DNA from: V1-33 sp039795165
GTDB taxonomy: Bacteria > Verrucomicrobiota > Verrucomicrobiia > Verrucomicrobiales > V1-33
Direction: 5' to 3'
Assembly: GCA_039795165.1 (NCBI GenBank)
Contig: JBDKER010000004.1
Coordinates: 124,001 to 188,000, forward strand
DNA length: 64,000 bases
The stretch's first letter is position 1; each line of letters begins with the position of its first letter. The notes beneath the pieces are model-generated. The model was given only the letters and a program-made list of their open reading frames with translations. It had not been told where the DNA came from and ran no database searches. The translations under genes were made by a program, and so were the position numbers. This document shows positions 26,066 through 34,026 of the stretch, piece by piece.

Positions 26066-26069
26066 GGGA

Positions 26070-26903
26070 TCAGCCTTTTGTGGTGATGGAACGGACGAGC
26101 GTCGAGGTGATGGTGTGCATTTCCCGGACTGCCTTTTCGCTGAGGGTGTCGTCGCCGCTCTGCATGATTTCACGCAGCCGGGCTACGCCGTCGGCAATGG
26201 CCTTGAGCTTGTCCGCGTGGCGGGCCCGGGTGAGCATTTCCTCGAGTGCATCATTGAAGTAGTCGGCAAGGTCCGGCTGCAGCAGGACTTCGGCCCGGTC
26301 TCCGGAGTAATCGCGGCGGATGACGTCGGTGGCTACTTCGGTGCCGCGGAGCCAGCCGCCGACCGAGACGCATTCGGCGAGGGCGCCATCGCGGAGCGCT
26401 TCCATTTTGGCGCGCACCGTATTCTGGGTGGCGTCGAGTTCGCTGCGGACCTGGTCCCATTGCGAGGCCTTGGCGGCGTCGTCGATGGCCTGGCAGTGCT
26501 TGAGAACATCTTCCCGGATGCCGAGAGCGGTCGAGAGGGAGAGCACGTCCTTGCCGATCGTTTCGACTGTCTTGCGGTCTTCGGCCTGAACGGCGATGAA
26601 GCCATCGGCCACTGTCGCACCGAGAAGCAGGGCCACATCCGTGCGCTCGCTGAAGTTCGGACGGCTGCCATTGGAGACCTGCGCTTTCCAGTCGGGATCA
26701 CCCAGCTTGTCGAGCACTGAAAAAATTTCGCTGGGGACGGGAATGATGACTTCATCGACGACCTGTCCGGGGAACTGCGAGAGGTCGAGTTCGCCGCCTC
26801 CCTTGTCGACGGGGGGCTGAGCCGCGGGGTCGTTCTGTGCGGCGAGGTCGGCGAGGCCGAACGAAAGCACGGCAGCCGGGACGAGGAATCGGAATCGGAG
26901 CAT
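26070..26903 (-). CDS. Exported hypothetical protein
   Basis: 277 aa from the ATG at 26903, chosen because MLRFRFLVPAAVLSFGLADL is a good signal peptide whereas the 16 residues upstream are not. The mature protein is helical: VVDEVIIPVPSEIFSVLDKL, ATVADGFIAVQAEDRKTVET, SELDATQNTVRAKMEALRDG and YFNDALEEMLTRARHADKLK. No known domain is recognised. It heads a four-gene minus-strand run (this gene, the next exported protein, phoH, nfeD) and is divergent from transketolase. Confidence 0.75.
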   Translation of the reverse strand: MLRFRFLVPAAVLSFGLADLAAQNDPAAQPPVDKGGGELDLSQFPGQVVDEVIIPVPSEIFSVLDKLGDPDWKAQVSNGSRPNFSERTDVALLLGATVADGFIAVQAEDRKTVETIGKDVLSLSTALGIREDVLKHCQAIDDAAKASQWDQVRSELDATQNTVRAKMEALRDGALAECVSVGGWLRGTEVATDVIRRDYSGDRAEVLLQPDLADYFNDALEEMLTRARHADKLKAIADGVARLREIMQSGDDTLSEKAVREMHTITSTLVRSITTKG

Positions 26904-27135
26904 GAGCGACACGGGAGGTCTCATGCGGGAGACTAGAACAGGCCCCGGCAATATGCCAGGGGGAACGGCGGGGGTCAGCTCTGGCGGGCGTGCATTCCTC
27001 TTGCGCGGAGAACCGGGGTTTCCTAAGGCTGATCCGCCCGCGGTGGTCTGCCAGTGGTCGCTTTATGCCCGCCTTCAGCCGTATTTTCCCGTCGCGCGCC
27101 ACGCTTTTTCAACATCTGCCCGTCAACCCAAGGAA

Positions 27136-29112
27136 ATGAACAACGCAATTCTCGCCAAAGCCGCCAACGAATCCCGTGGTCTTGCCATGGACGCCGTCCA
27201 CAAATGCTCATCCGGGCATCTTGGTCTTCCTCTTGGCGCGGCGGAAATCGGTGCGGTGCTCTTTGGTTCCGCGCTCCAGTGCGATCCCGCGGATCCCGGC
27301 TGGCTGAACCGCGACCGCTTCATTCTCAGCGCCGGCCACGGTTCGATGTTCATTTATGGATGGCTGCACCTCGCGGGGTACAATCTGTCGCTCGAGGAAG
27401 TGAAGAATTTCCGCGTGCTCCATTCGCTTACGCCTGGGCATCCGGAGTTTCATGAAACCGAAGGCGTGGAATGCACCACGGGACCGCTGGGTCAGGGCGT
27501 CGGCAATGCGGTCGGCTATGCGCTCAGCGGCAAGATGGCAGCGGCGAAATACAATACGGCGCAGCACACCATCATTGACCATCACGTCATCGCGCTGGCC
27601 GGCGATGGCTGCCTCCAAGAAGGCGTGGCGCGCGAAGCCGTCGCCTTCGCGGCGCACAATGGACTCGACAATCTCATTCTGATTTTTGATTCGAATGACG
27701 TCACGCTCGACGCCATGGCGAAGGTCACGCAGAGCGAGAACACGCAGGCCCTGTACGAGGCTCTGGGCTGGGACGCCGTGACGATTGATGGGCATGATCT
27801 GAATGCCATTGCCGCGGCGGTGGAAGGCGCGAAGCGGAATGACAACGGCAAGCCGAAGATCATCATTGCGAAGACCATCATTGCGAAAGGCATCCCGGAA
27901 GTTGCGGGCACTGCCAAGGGGCATGGGGAAGGCGGCGCGAAATTCACCGACGCGGCGAAGCAGGCGCTCGGGATTCCGGAAGGCACGCATTTTCACGTCA
28001 GCGACGACGTGCGGGCCTACTTTGCGGATCTGAAGGCGCAGCGTGCGGCCGCTCATGCCGGCTGGCAGAAGACCTTCGATGCATGGGCCGATGCCAATCC
28101 CGGGCTGGCTGCCGAACTGAGCGCCGCGCGCAGTGGTGGTCTGCAGGCTGCCGACCTGCTGAAGCTGGTTCCCGAGTATCCAGCGGAAGGAAAATCCGCG
28201 ACGCGCAACTGCGGGGGTGAAATCCTCAATCACATCGCGAAGGCGGTTCCGCAGCTCATCACGGGCAGCGCCGACCTCTTTGGTTCGACGAAGAACTACA
28301 TCAAGGACGGCGGCGATTTCTCCGTGGCGAACCCCACGGGCCGCAACATCTGGTTCGGCATCCGGGAGCACGCCATGGGTGCCATCTGCAACGGCATTGC
28401 CTACGACGGCCTCTTCCTTGCCAGCGGAGCGACCTTCCTCGTGTTTGCCGACTACTGCCGCCCGAGCATCCGTCTCGCGGCGCTCGCCAAACTTCCCGTC
28501 ACCTACATTTTCACGCACGACAGCGTTGGCGTCGGGGAAGACGGTCCCACTCACCAGCCCGTGGAAACCGTGAGCGGCCTCCGTGTCATTCCGAACCTTG
28601 ATGTCATCCGTCCGGCCGATGCCGAGGAAACCGCTGCTGCCTTCGCTGCCGCCTTCAGCCGCGCCGACGGTCCGACCCTGCTCGCGCTTTCCCGCCAGGA
28701 CCTCCCGCTCATGGGCTTCGCGAGCGCCGCAGTACGCCGCGACGGCACACTCAAAGGCGGTTACGTCCTCGTCAGGGAATCCGCCCCGCTCAGCGCCATT
28801 GTCCTCGCCACCGGATCGGAAGTCCAGTGGGCCGTCGCAGCCGCCAAGGGCAATCCCGGCGTCCGCGTGGTCAGCCTACCATGCTTCGAACGCTTCGACC
28901 GCCAGGCCCAGGCGTACCGCGACGAAGTTCTCCCGCCAGCCTGCACGAAGCGCATCGCCATCGAAGCCGGTGTCTCCGGCCTCTGGTGGAAATACGTCGG
29001 TACCCATGGCACTGTCCTCGGCATCGACCGCTTCGGCATGAGTGCCCCCGGTAACACCGTCATGAAGGAACTCGGCATGACCGCCGAAGCCGTCAAGGCG
29101 GCCCTCGCGTGA
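27136..29112 (+). CDS. tkt: Transketolase
   Basis: 658 aa, full length, thiamine-diphosphate enzyme of the pentose phosphate pathway. The ATG at 27136 is preceded by AGGAA with correct spacing. Motifs: SSGHLGLPLGAAEIGAVLF, LSAGHGSMFIYGWLHL, TTGPLGQGVGNAVGYAL, the ThDP motif GDGCLQEGVAREA through FDSNDVTLD, and the pyrimidine-domain GIREHAMGAICNGIAYDGLF with the conserved Glu. The C-terminal domain contains ALSRQDLPLM and CFERFDRQ. Codon usage seems more optimised in the first two thirds, as expected for a well-expressed gene. It is transcribed alone. Confidence 0.95.
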   Translation: MNNAILAKAANESRGLAMDAVHKCSSGHLGLPLGAAEIGAVLFGSALQCDPADPGWLNRDRFILSAGHGSMFIYGWLHLAGYNLSLEEVKNFRVLHSLTPGHPEFHETEGVECTTGPLGQGVGNAVGYALSGKMAAAKYNTAQHTIIDHHVIALAGDGCLQEGVAREAVAFAAHNGLDNLILIFDSNDVTLDAMAKVTQSENTQALYEALGWDAVTIDGHDLNAIAAAVEGAKRNDNGKPKIIIAKTIIAKGIPEVAGTAKGHGEGGAKFTDAAKQALGIPEGTHFHVSDDVRAYFADLKAQRAAAHAGWQKTFDAWADANPGLAAELSAARSGGLQAADLLKLVPEYPAEGKSATRNCGGEILNHIAKAVPQLITGSADLFGSTKNYIKDGGDFSVANPTGRNIWFGIREHAMGAICNGIAYDGLFLASGATFLVFADYCRPSIRLAALAKLPVTYIFTHDSVGVGEDGPTHQPVETVSGLRVIPNLDVIRPADAEETAAAFAAAFSRADGPTLLALSRQDLPLMGFASAAVRRDGTLKGGYVLVRESAPLSAIVLATGSEVQWAVAAAKGNPGVRVVSLPCFERFDRQAQAYRDEVLPPACTKRIAIEAGVSGLWWKYVGTHGTVLGIDRFGMSAPGNTVMKELGMTAEAVKAALA

Positions 29113-29335
29113 GGGTAGTCAGACACGATCACAAAGCGTTCCGCACGGAACTTCGAGCGATGCGACTTCGATGAACTCGAACTGGAGCAGAATGACGTGC
29201 TGATTCGCCATAACAACTGCGGCAGGGCATCGTTGCTGCGGGCCCTTCCATTTGAGGAGTCTGTGGCAAAACCGGCCCAGGGCTCGTTCTGATGCGGAGC
29301 CGGACATCATCCTTCCGGAACCCTGAGCCTTGCTT

Positions 29336-29729
29336 TCATGGGGCGGAGAGGAAGGCTTCGGGTGACCACGCGATCCCGCGGGCGGCCCTCTGGAGTTTCT
29401 CGTCGCTGGTCACAAGAGGGAGAGCGTGCGTCCGGGCAACAATGATATATTCCGCATCATAGGCACTCACGCCGGAGCGGGCGCATTCCTCCAGCACCTC
29501 GTCCGAGAGGACCGGTTGCTCGCGTCCGGCAAGGACGGTCTCGGCCTCGGTCATTTTGACAAGGGAGTCGGTTCACCCGCATCTGGGTGGCAAGGATGTT
29601 GCGGAACTCCGAGCGCCAGAGCAACGGGGCGCACCAGAGCGGTTCGCGTTCGAATACCGCCTCCGCCAGTGAAGTGCGGGGTCCGGCTATGAGGAGGTAG
29701 GCGAGGAGGTTGCAGTCGGCAACGATCAT
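29336..29729 (-). pseudogene. PIN-domain (FitB/VapC-type) toxin with a single-base frameshift
   Basis: The first half, from the ATG at 29729, reads MIVADCNLLAYLLIAGP through SEFRNILATQMRVN; the second half in another frame reads DSLVKMTEAETVLAGREQ, AYDAEYIIVARTHALPLVTS and ends SPEAFLSAP. One extra G at 29570-29571 (plus strand GTCGGTTCAC) separates them. Both halves together give a normal PIN nuclease of about 130 aa with the acidic residues Asp5, Glu in SEFRN, Asp in AYDAEY and Asp in VTSDEK all retained. The start overlaps the antitoxin stop. Either the toxin is dead, or this is a sequencing error or slippage site. Confidence 0.8.
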
Positions 29730-29977
29730 CGGCGGCCCTCCCGCCGGGCGGCGTCGAGGAAGTCGTCGGTCATGGGGGGAAGTCCGGCGGCGGCGAGTCG
29801 ACTGCGGCTGGCGCGGATCTGTTCCAGGATCGCGGTGCCGTGCTCCGCGGTGGGCGCGACGATCTGCTCGATGCAGGCGATGGCTTCGCTGTTGAGTGAA
29901 CGGTGGTTGCGCCGCGCCCGGCGCTTGAGCGCCTCGTGAAGCGACGCGGGGAAGCTCTTGAGGGTTAGTGTTGCCAT
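29726..29977 (-). CDS. FitA/VapB-like ribbon-helix-helix antitoxin
   Basis: 83 aa from the ATG at 29977. The N-terminus ATLTLKSFPASLHEALKRRA then NHRSLNSEAIACI is the FitA/Arc-type ribbon-helix-helix, which binds operator DNA as a dimer. The C-terminal tail (PPMTDDFLDAARREGRR) is the type that wraps the toxin. Its stop overlaps the toxin ATG at 29729, the usual toxin-antitoxin arrangement. The partner toxin is frameshifted, so this may be a solitary surviving antitoxin. Confidence 0.82.
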   Translation of the reverse strand: MATLTLKSFPASLHEALKRRARRNHRSLNSEAIACIEQIVAPTAEHGTAILEQIRASRSRLAAAGLPPMTDDFLDAARREGRR

Positions 29978-30238
29978 GTCTACGACCATAACGGATGCGA
30001 AATGGTTGTCCACAGTGGGCTTCGCCATGGCCGCCGATTCCTGCTGTCACCGGGTCCTTTTCAGGCTGAGGCTGCGGTTGGAATCCCTGGCGCGGGATGC
30101 TTCCCCCGAGCAGTGAGGGATGGAATTGCCGGATGGAACTGCCCGGAGTTCTGTGACGGCGTGAATGCGGCGGGAAAGATGGTGGCGCGGCGGGCGTTTT
30201 CTGTACAGAACCCGACTCAGCAATCTTTTCCCGATTCC

Positions 30239-31420
30239 ATGAACTCCTTCCGTACTGCATTTTTTCTTGCTGCGCTTGCGTCCACTGCCTCTGCCGGGGT
30301 TACGTGGAAAACTGTGCAGCTGTGTGATGAATTTCATGCCGAGGGAGCCGCGGCGGGCGACTTCAACAAGGACGGCAAGATGGATGTGGTCTACGGGCCG
30401 TACTGGTGGGAGGGTCCCGACTTCAAGACGCGCCACACCATTTACGATGGCAAGCCCTACGACCCCCGGGGGTACTCCAAGAACTTCTTCGCCTACTCGC
30501 CCGACTTGAACAAGGATGGCTGGGCGGACGTGCTCGTGCTGGGATTTCCGGGCGATGTGAGCTACTGGTTCGAGAATCCGAAGGGAGCCGATGGCCTCTG
30601 GAAGCGTCACGATGTCTTCAAGGTGACCGACAATGAATCGCCGCACTGGGTCGACATCACGGGTGACGGCAAGCCTGAGGTGGTCTGCAGCACCGGCGGC
30701 TTTTTCGGCTATGCTGGTCCCGGCGAGGATCCCGGAGCGGAATGGCTGTTCACGAAGATCACGGGCGATGTGAAGGTGCAGCGTTTCACGCACGGCCTTG
30801 GCGTCGGCGATGTGAATGGCGACAAGCGTCCCGACCTTCTCGAGAAGAACGGATGGTGGGAACAACCGGCGGACACCCGGACCCAGCCCGAATGGAAGTT
30901 CCATGCCCAGGTTTTCTCGGAACCCGGGGGAGCCCAGATGTTTGCGCAGGACCTTGATGGCGATGGAGACCAGGACGTCTTCACTTCGCTGGCGGCCCAC
31001 CGCTACGGACTGGCATGGTTCGAGCAGAAGGACGGCCAATGGGTGCGGCACGACCTCATGGCAGAGGATGACAAGGACCCGCAGCGGCCGCGCTATTCCG
31101 AACTCCACGCCATCGACAATGCCGACTTCAATGGGGACGGGGTGCGCGATTTCGTGACCGGCAAGCGCTTCTGGTCGCACGCGCCCAGTCCGGACGGCAG
31201 CGGCGGCGAACCCGGGACGCATGATCCGGCGGTGCTCTACTGGTACGAGGTGAAGCCCGGGGGAGCCTCCGGCAAAGCAGAGTTCATTCCGCACCTCATT
31301 CACAACGACAGCGGGGTCGGCACCCAGGTGACGGCGGTCGATGTCGACGGCAATGGCGTCCCCGACGTCGTGGTCGGCAACAAGAAGGGATGCTTTGTCA
31401 GTTTCGGAACCCGCGAATGA
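30239..31420 (+). CDS. Exported FG-GAP/VCBS repeat protein
   Basis: 393 aa from the ATG at 30239, which begins a signal peptide (MNSFRTAFFLAALASTASAG). The body is an integrin-alpha-like propeller with repeated calcium-binding loops DxNxDGxxD: DFNKDGKMDVV, DLNKDGWADVLV, DITGDGKPEVV, DVNGDKRPDLL, DLDGDGDQDVF, DFNGDGVRDFV and DVDGNGVPDVVV, seven blades in total. These proteins are common in Planctomycetes and Verrucomicrobia, are secreted or surface-bound, and their ligands are unknown. The start upstream (30002) is an unsupported extension. Confidence 0.88.
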   Translation: MNSFRTAFFLAALASTASAGVTWKTVQLCDEFHAEGAAAGDFNKDGKMDVVYGPYWWEGPDFKTRHTIYDGKPYDPRGYSKNFFAYSPDLNKDGWADVLVLGFPGDVSYWFENPKGADGLWKRHDVFKVTDNESPHWVDITGDGKPEVVCSTGGFFGYAGPGEDPGAEWLFTKITGDVKVQRFTHGLGVGDVNGDKRPDLLEKNGWWEQPADTRTQPEWKFHAQVFSEPGGAQMFAQDLDGDGDQDVFTSLAAHRYGLAWFEQKDGQWVRHDLMAEDDKDPQRPRYSELHAIDNADFNGDGVRDFVTGKRFWSHAPSPDGSGGEPGTHDPAVLYWYEVKPGGASGKAEFIPHLIHNDSGVGTQVTAVDVDGNGVPDVVVGNKKGCFVSFGTRE

Positions 31421-31542
31421 TGCGGCGGCGCTGCCCGCACCGGATTTTTCCGTTCCGCGGGCACGGATCTGCAAAAATTCAGTTGCAGCGAACGGTGCTG
31501 CGGTTTTGATGCAGCCCCGCGCGATTGCTGCGCGGATGGCTT

Positions 31543-31617
<75 letters not shown>

Positions 31618-31817
31618 CACCGGAAGCAGGGTCCGGAATGATGGGCTGAGGGAATCAGGGAAGCGGTTTCCGGAGAGCGGGTTGCCTCTGGAAAGTCCCG
31701 CAGAGCCGGGAAAAAACTGCTGGCGCGGAGCGCAGGGCCTGATTCAATCCCCGGGGCGTTGCGTTGTGACGCTGCGCCATCTGATCTCTGATGATCCCCG
31801 AACGAAAACTCATACCC

Positions 31818-33242
31818 ATGAAACACACCTCCCGCCGATCCTTCATCAAGTCCGCCGGTCTCGCGACCGGAGCGCTTGGGTTCAACATTCTCCATGCTCA
31901 GAACAAGGGTGACAAGCTGCGCCTTGCGTTCATTGCAGCCGGCGGCAAGGCCGGTGCCCAGATCAACAATGCCAAGACGGCCGGCGACATCTGCACGTGC
32001 TTTGCCGAAGTCGACAAGGGAGCATGGGGCGGTGTCCTCAATAACTGGAAGGACGCCAAGGGCTATCAGGATTTCCGCCAGCTGTTCGACAAGGAGAAGG
32101 ACTACGATGCGGTTGTCGTGACGACCCCGGACCACCAGCACTTCATGCCGACGGCCCTCGCCCTCATGGCTGGCAAGGCCTGCTACACGCAGAAGCCGCT
32201 CGTCCACACCGTGTGGGAGGCCCGTCAGGTTCTCGAAGGAACGAAGAAGTTCAAAGTGGCCACCCAGATGGGCAATCAGGGCCACGCCAACAACGGCAAC
32301 CGCCGCATCTATGAATTCGTGAACGGCGGACTCCTCGGCGATGTCACGGAAATCCACTGCTTCTCGAACCGTCCCATCTGGCCGCAGGGCGGACCCCGCC
32401 CGAGCGGTGAGGATTCCGTGCCGGAAAGCCTCGACTGGGACCTCTGGATTGGTCCGGCCCCCATGCGGCCGTACAAGAAGGACACGTACCATCCGTTCAA
32501 GTGGCGCGGTTACTACGACTTCGGTGGCGGTGCGCTCGCCGACATGGCCTGCCACACCATGGACAGTATCTTCATGGCGATGAACCCCGGCTTCCCCACG
32601 AAGATCGAGGTGCTCGAAATCAATGGCCACAGCGATGACCAGTTCCCGGCGGGATCGATCATCAAGTGGAGTTATGCCGCGGGCAAGCTGCCGAACGGTA
32701 AGGACCGTCCGGCCTTTGATGTGTACTGGTACGATGGCAAGCTGAAGGATGCGGATGGCAAGGATGTCGATGCCGCCGACCTCGCCCACACGCGGATTCC
32801 AAAGGAACTGCTCGCGATGCCTGATGGCAAGCCGATGAATCTGCCGAAGAGCGGCAATGTGTACGTCGGCAGCAAGGCCAGCCTGCTTGTTTCGGGTGAC
32901 TACGGCGACAACTCCCGGATCCTGCCCCTCAGCAAGGCCAAGGAAGTCGGCAATCCTCCGCAGCTTCTCGAGCGGCTTCCGCTCGGCGGCAGCGAGCAGG
33001 ACCACTGGAACGAGTGGCGCGCGGCCGCGCTCGGTCAGAAGGCATGGGACAGTCCGGGATCGAACTTCCTCTATGCCGCGCCCTTCACCGAAACCATCCT
33101 CCTTGGCAACGTGGCTCTGCGCGTCGGCAAGGGCAAGGCGCTCGACTGGGATGCTCCTAACATCAAGTTCAGCAACAGCGAGGAAGCCAACAAATGGATT
33201 TCGAAGGAGTACCGCAAGGGCTGGGAGATCAAGATCGTCTGA
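31818..33242 (+). CDS. TAT-exported Gfo/Idh/MocA family oxidoreductase
   Basis: 474 aa from the ATG at 31818. The N-terminus (TSRRSFIKSAGLATGALGF) is a twin-arginine signal, so the folded, cofactor-loaded enzyme is exported. The Rossmann domain follows (LRLAFIAAGGKAGAQINNAK), with VVVTTPDHQHFMPTALALMA and GKACYTQKPLVHTVWEAR, the EKP-like motif here reading QKP. The C-terminal domain includes WRGYYDFGGGALADMACHTM. Such exported oxidoreductases are abundant in this phylum and are thought to modify sugars or glycosides using bound NAD(P). An intrinsic terminator follows at 33279. Confidence 0.9.
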   Translation: MKHTSRRSFIKSAGLATGALGFNILHAQNKGDKLRLAFIAAGGKAGAQINNAKTAGDICTCFAEVDKGAWGGVLNNWKDAKGYQDFRQLFDKEKDYDAVVVTTPDHQHFMPTALALMAGKACYTQKPLVHTVWEARQVLEGTKKFKVATQMGNQGHANNGNRRIYEFVNGGLLGDVTEIHCFSNRPIWPQGGPRPSGEDSVPESLDWDLWIGPAPMRPYKKDTYHPFKWRGYYDFGGGALADMACHTMDSIFMAMNPGFPTKIEVLEINGHSDDQFPAGSIIKWSYAAGKLPNGKDRPAFDVYWYDGKLKDADGKDVDAADLAHTRIPKELLAMPDGKPMNLPKSGNVYVGSKASLLVSGDYGDNSRILPLSKAKEVGNPPQLLERLPLGGSEQDHWNEWRAAALGQKAWDSPGSNFLYAAPFTETILLGNVALRVGKGKALDWDAPNIKFSNSEEANKWISKEYRKGWEIKIV

Positions 33243-33278
33243 TCAGCCAGCTGCGGCTCATTGAGAACCGCTGAGACG

Positions 33279-33315
33279 GGGCGGGCATTTCCTCCGGGAG
33301 ATGTCCGCCCTTTCT
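33279..33315 (+). terminator. Intrinsic terminator after the Gfo/Idh/MocA gene
   Basis: GGGCGGGCAT pairs with ATGTCCGCCC (one G-U pair, 12-nt loop) and is followed by TTTCT. It lies 37 bp after the stop. Confidence 0.65.
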
Positions 33316-33360
33316 GCGTCGTGGGCTTGCGTGTGGTCTCATGTGTGCGCATGAACGGTG

Positions 33361-34020
33361 ATGACTGGATGCCGCGCTGCCATTTTCGATCTGGATGGGA
33401 CCTTGCTGGATACGCTGGAGGATCTGGCGGATTCGGCCAACGAGGCCCTCGCGGCGGCCGGGTATCCCCAGCATCCCGTGGAGGCGTACCGGATTTTTGT
33501 CGGCGAAGGCATGCGGGTCCTTATGGAACGCATTGTGCCTCCAGAGGAACGACAGGACCGCGCTGGACTCGAACGTCTTCTTTCCCTGTATCAGGCCGCT
33601 TACGAACGCCGGTGGCAGAACCGCACGAAGCCGTATGAAGGAATCGAGGAAATGCTGCGGGCGCTGGCGACGGACGGCGTTCCGCTGACCATCCTTTCGA
33701 ACAAGGCGCAGCGCTACACGGAGAAGTGCGTGGCCCACCATCTGGCGGAGCATTGCTTCCGTCATGTCTTCGGTCAGCGCGACGAAATTCCCCGCAAGCC
33801 CGATCCGGCGGGGGCCCTTGAAATTGCGATGCTGCTCGGACTGCCTGCTGCCGAGATTGCCTTCATTGGAGACACGCGGACGGACATGGAGACGGCGGTG
33901 GCGGCGGGCATGCCGGCCATCGGGGTGGCGTGGGGATTCCGTCCGGTGAGGGAACTCGAGGACAGCGGAGCCCGCGCGGTCGTGTCGCATCCTGCGGAAC
34001 TCGTGCGGTTTTTCCGCTGA
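33361..34020 (+). CDS. gph: HAD-superfamily phosphatase, phosphoglycolate phosphatase-like
   Basis: 219 aa (a GTG one codon upstream is an alternative start). HAD motifs: I, FDLDGTLLDT near residue 9, with the nucleophile and acid Asp; II, LTILSNKAQRYTEKC; III, Lys in PRKPDPAGAL; IV, IAFIGDTRTDMETA. The helical cap between motifs I and II is the C1 type of Gph. The family removes 2-phosphoglycolate, formed in DNA repair and oxygenase side reactions, though specificity within this group is variable. It stands alone between convergent neighbours. Confidence 0.83.
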   Translation: MTGCRAAIFDLDGTLLDTLEDLADSANEALAAAGYPQHPVEAYRIFVGEGMRVLMERIVPPEERQDRAGLERLLSLYQAAYERRWQNRTKPYEGIEEMLRALATDGVPLTILSNKAQRYTEKCVAHHLAEHCFRHVFGQRDEIPRKPDPAGALEIAMLLGLPAAEIAFIGDTRTDMETAVAAGMPAIGVAWGFRPVRELEDSGARAVVSHPAELVRFFR

Positions 34021-34026
34021 GATCAT

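Noticed and set aside
31430..31470. Terminator after the FG-GAP gene
   Set aside because: A TGCCCGC/GCGGGCA stem is present but no T-tract follows on either strand.
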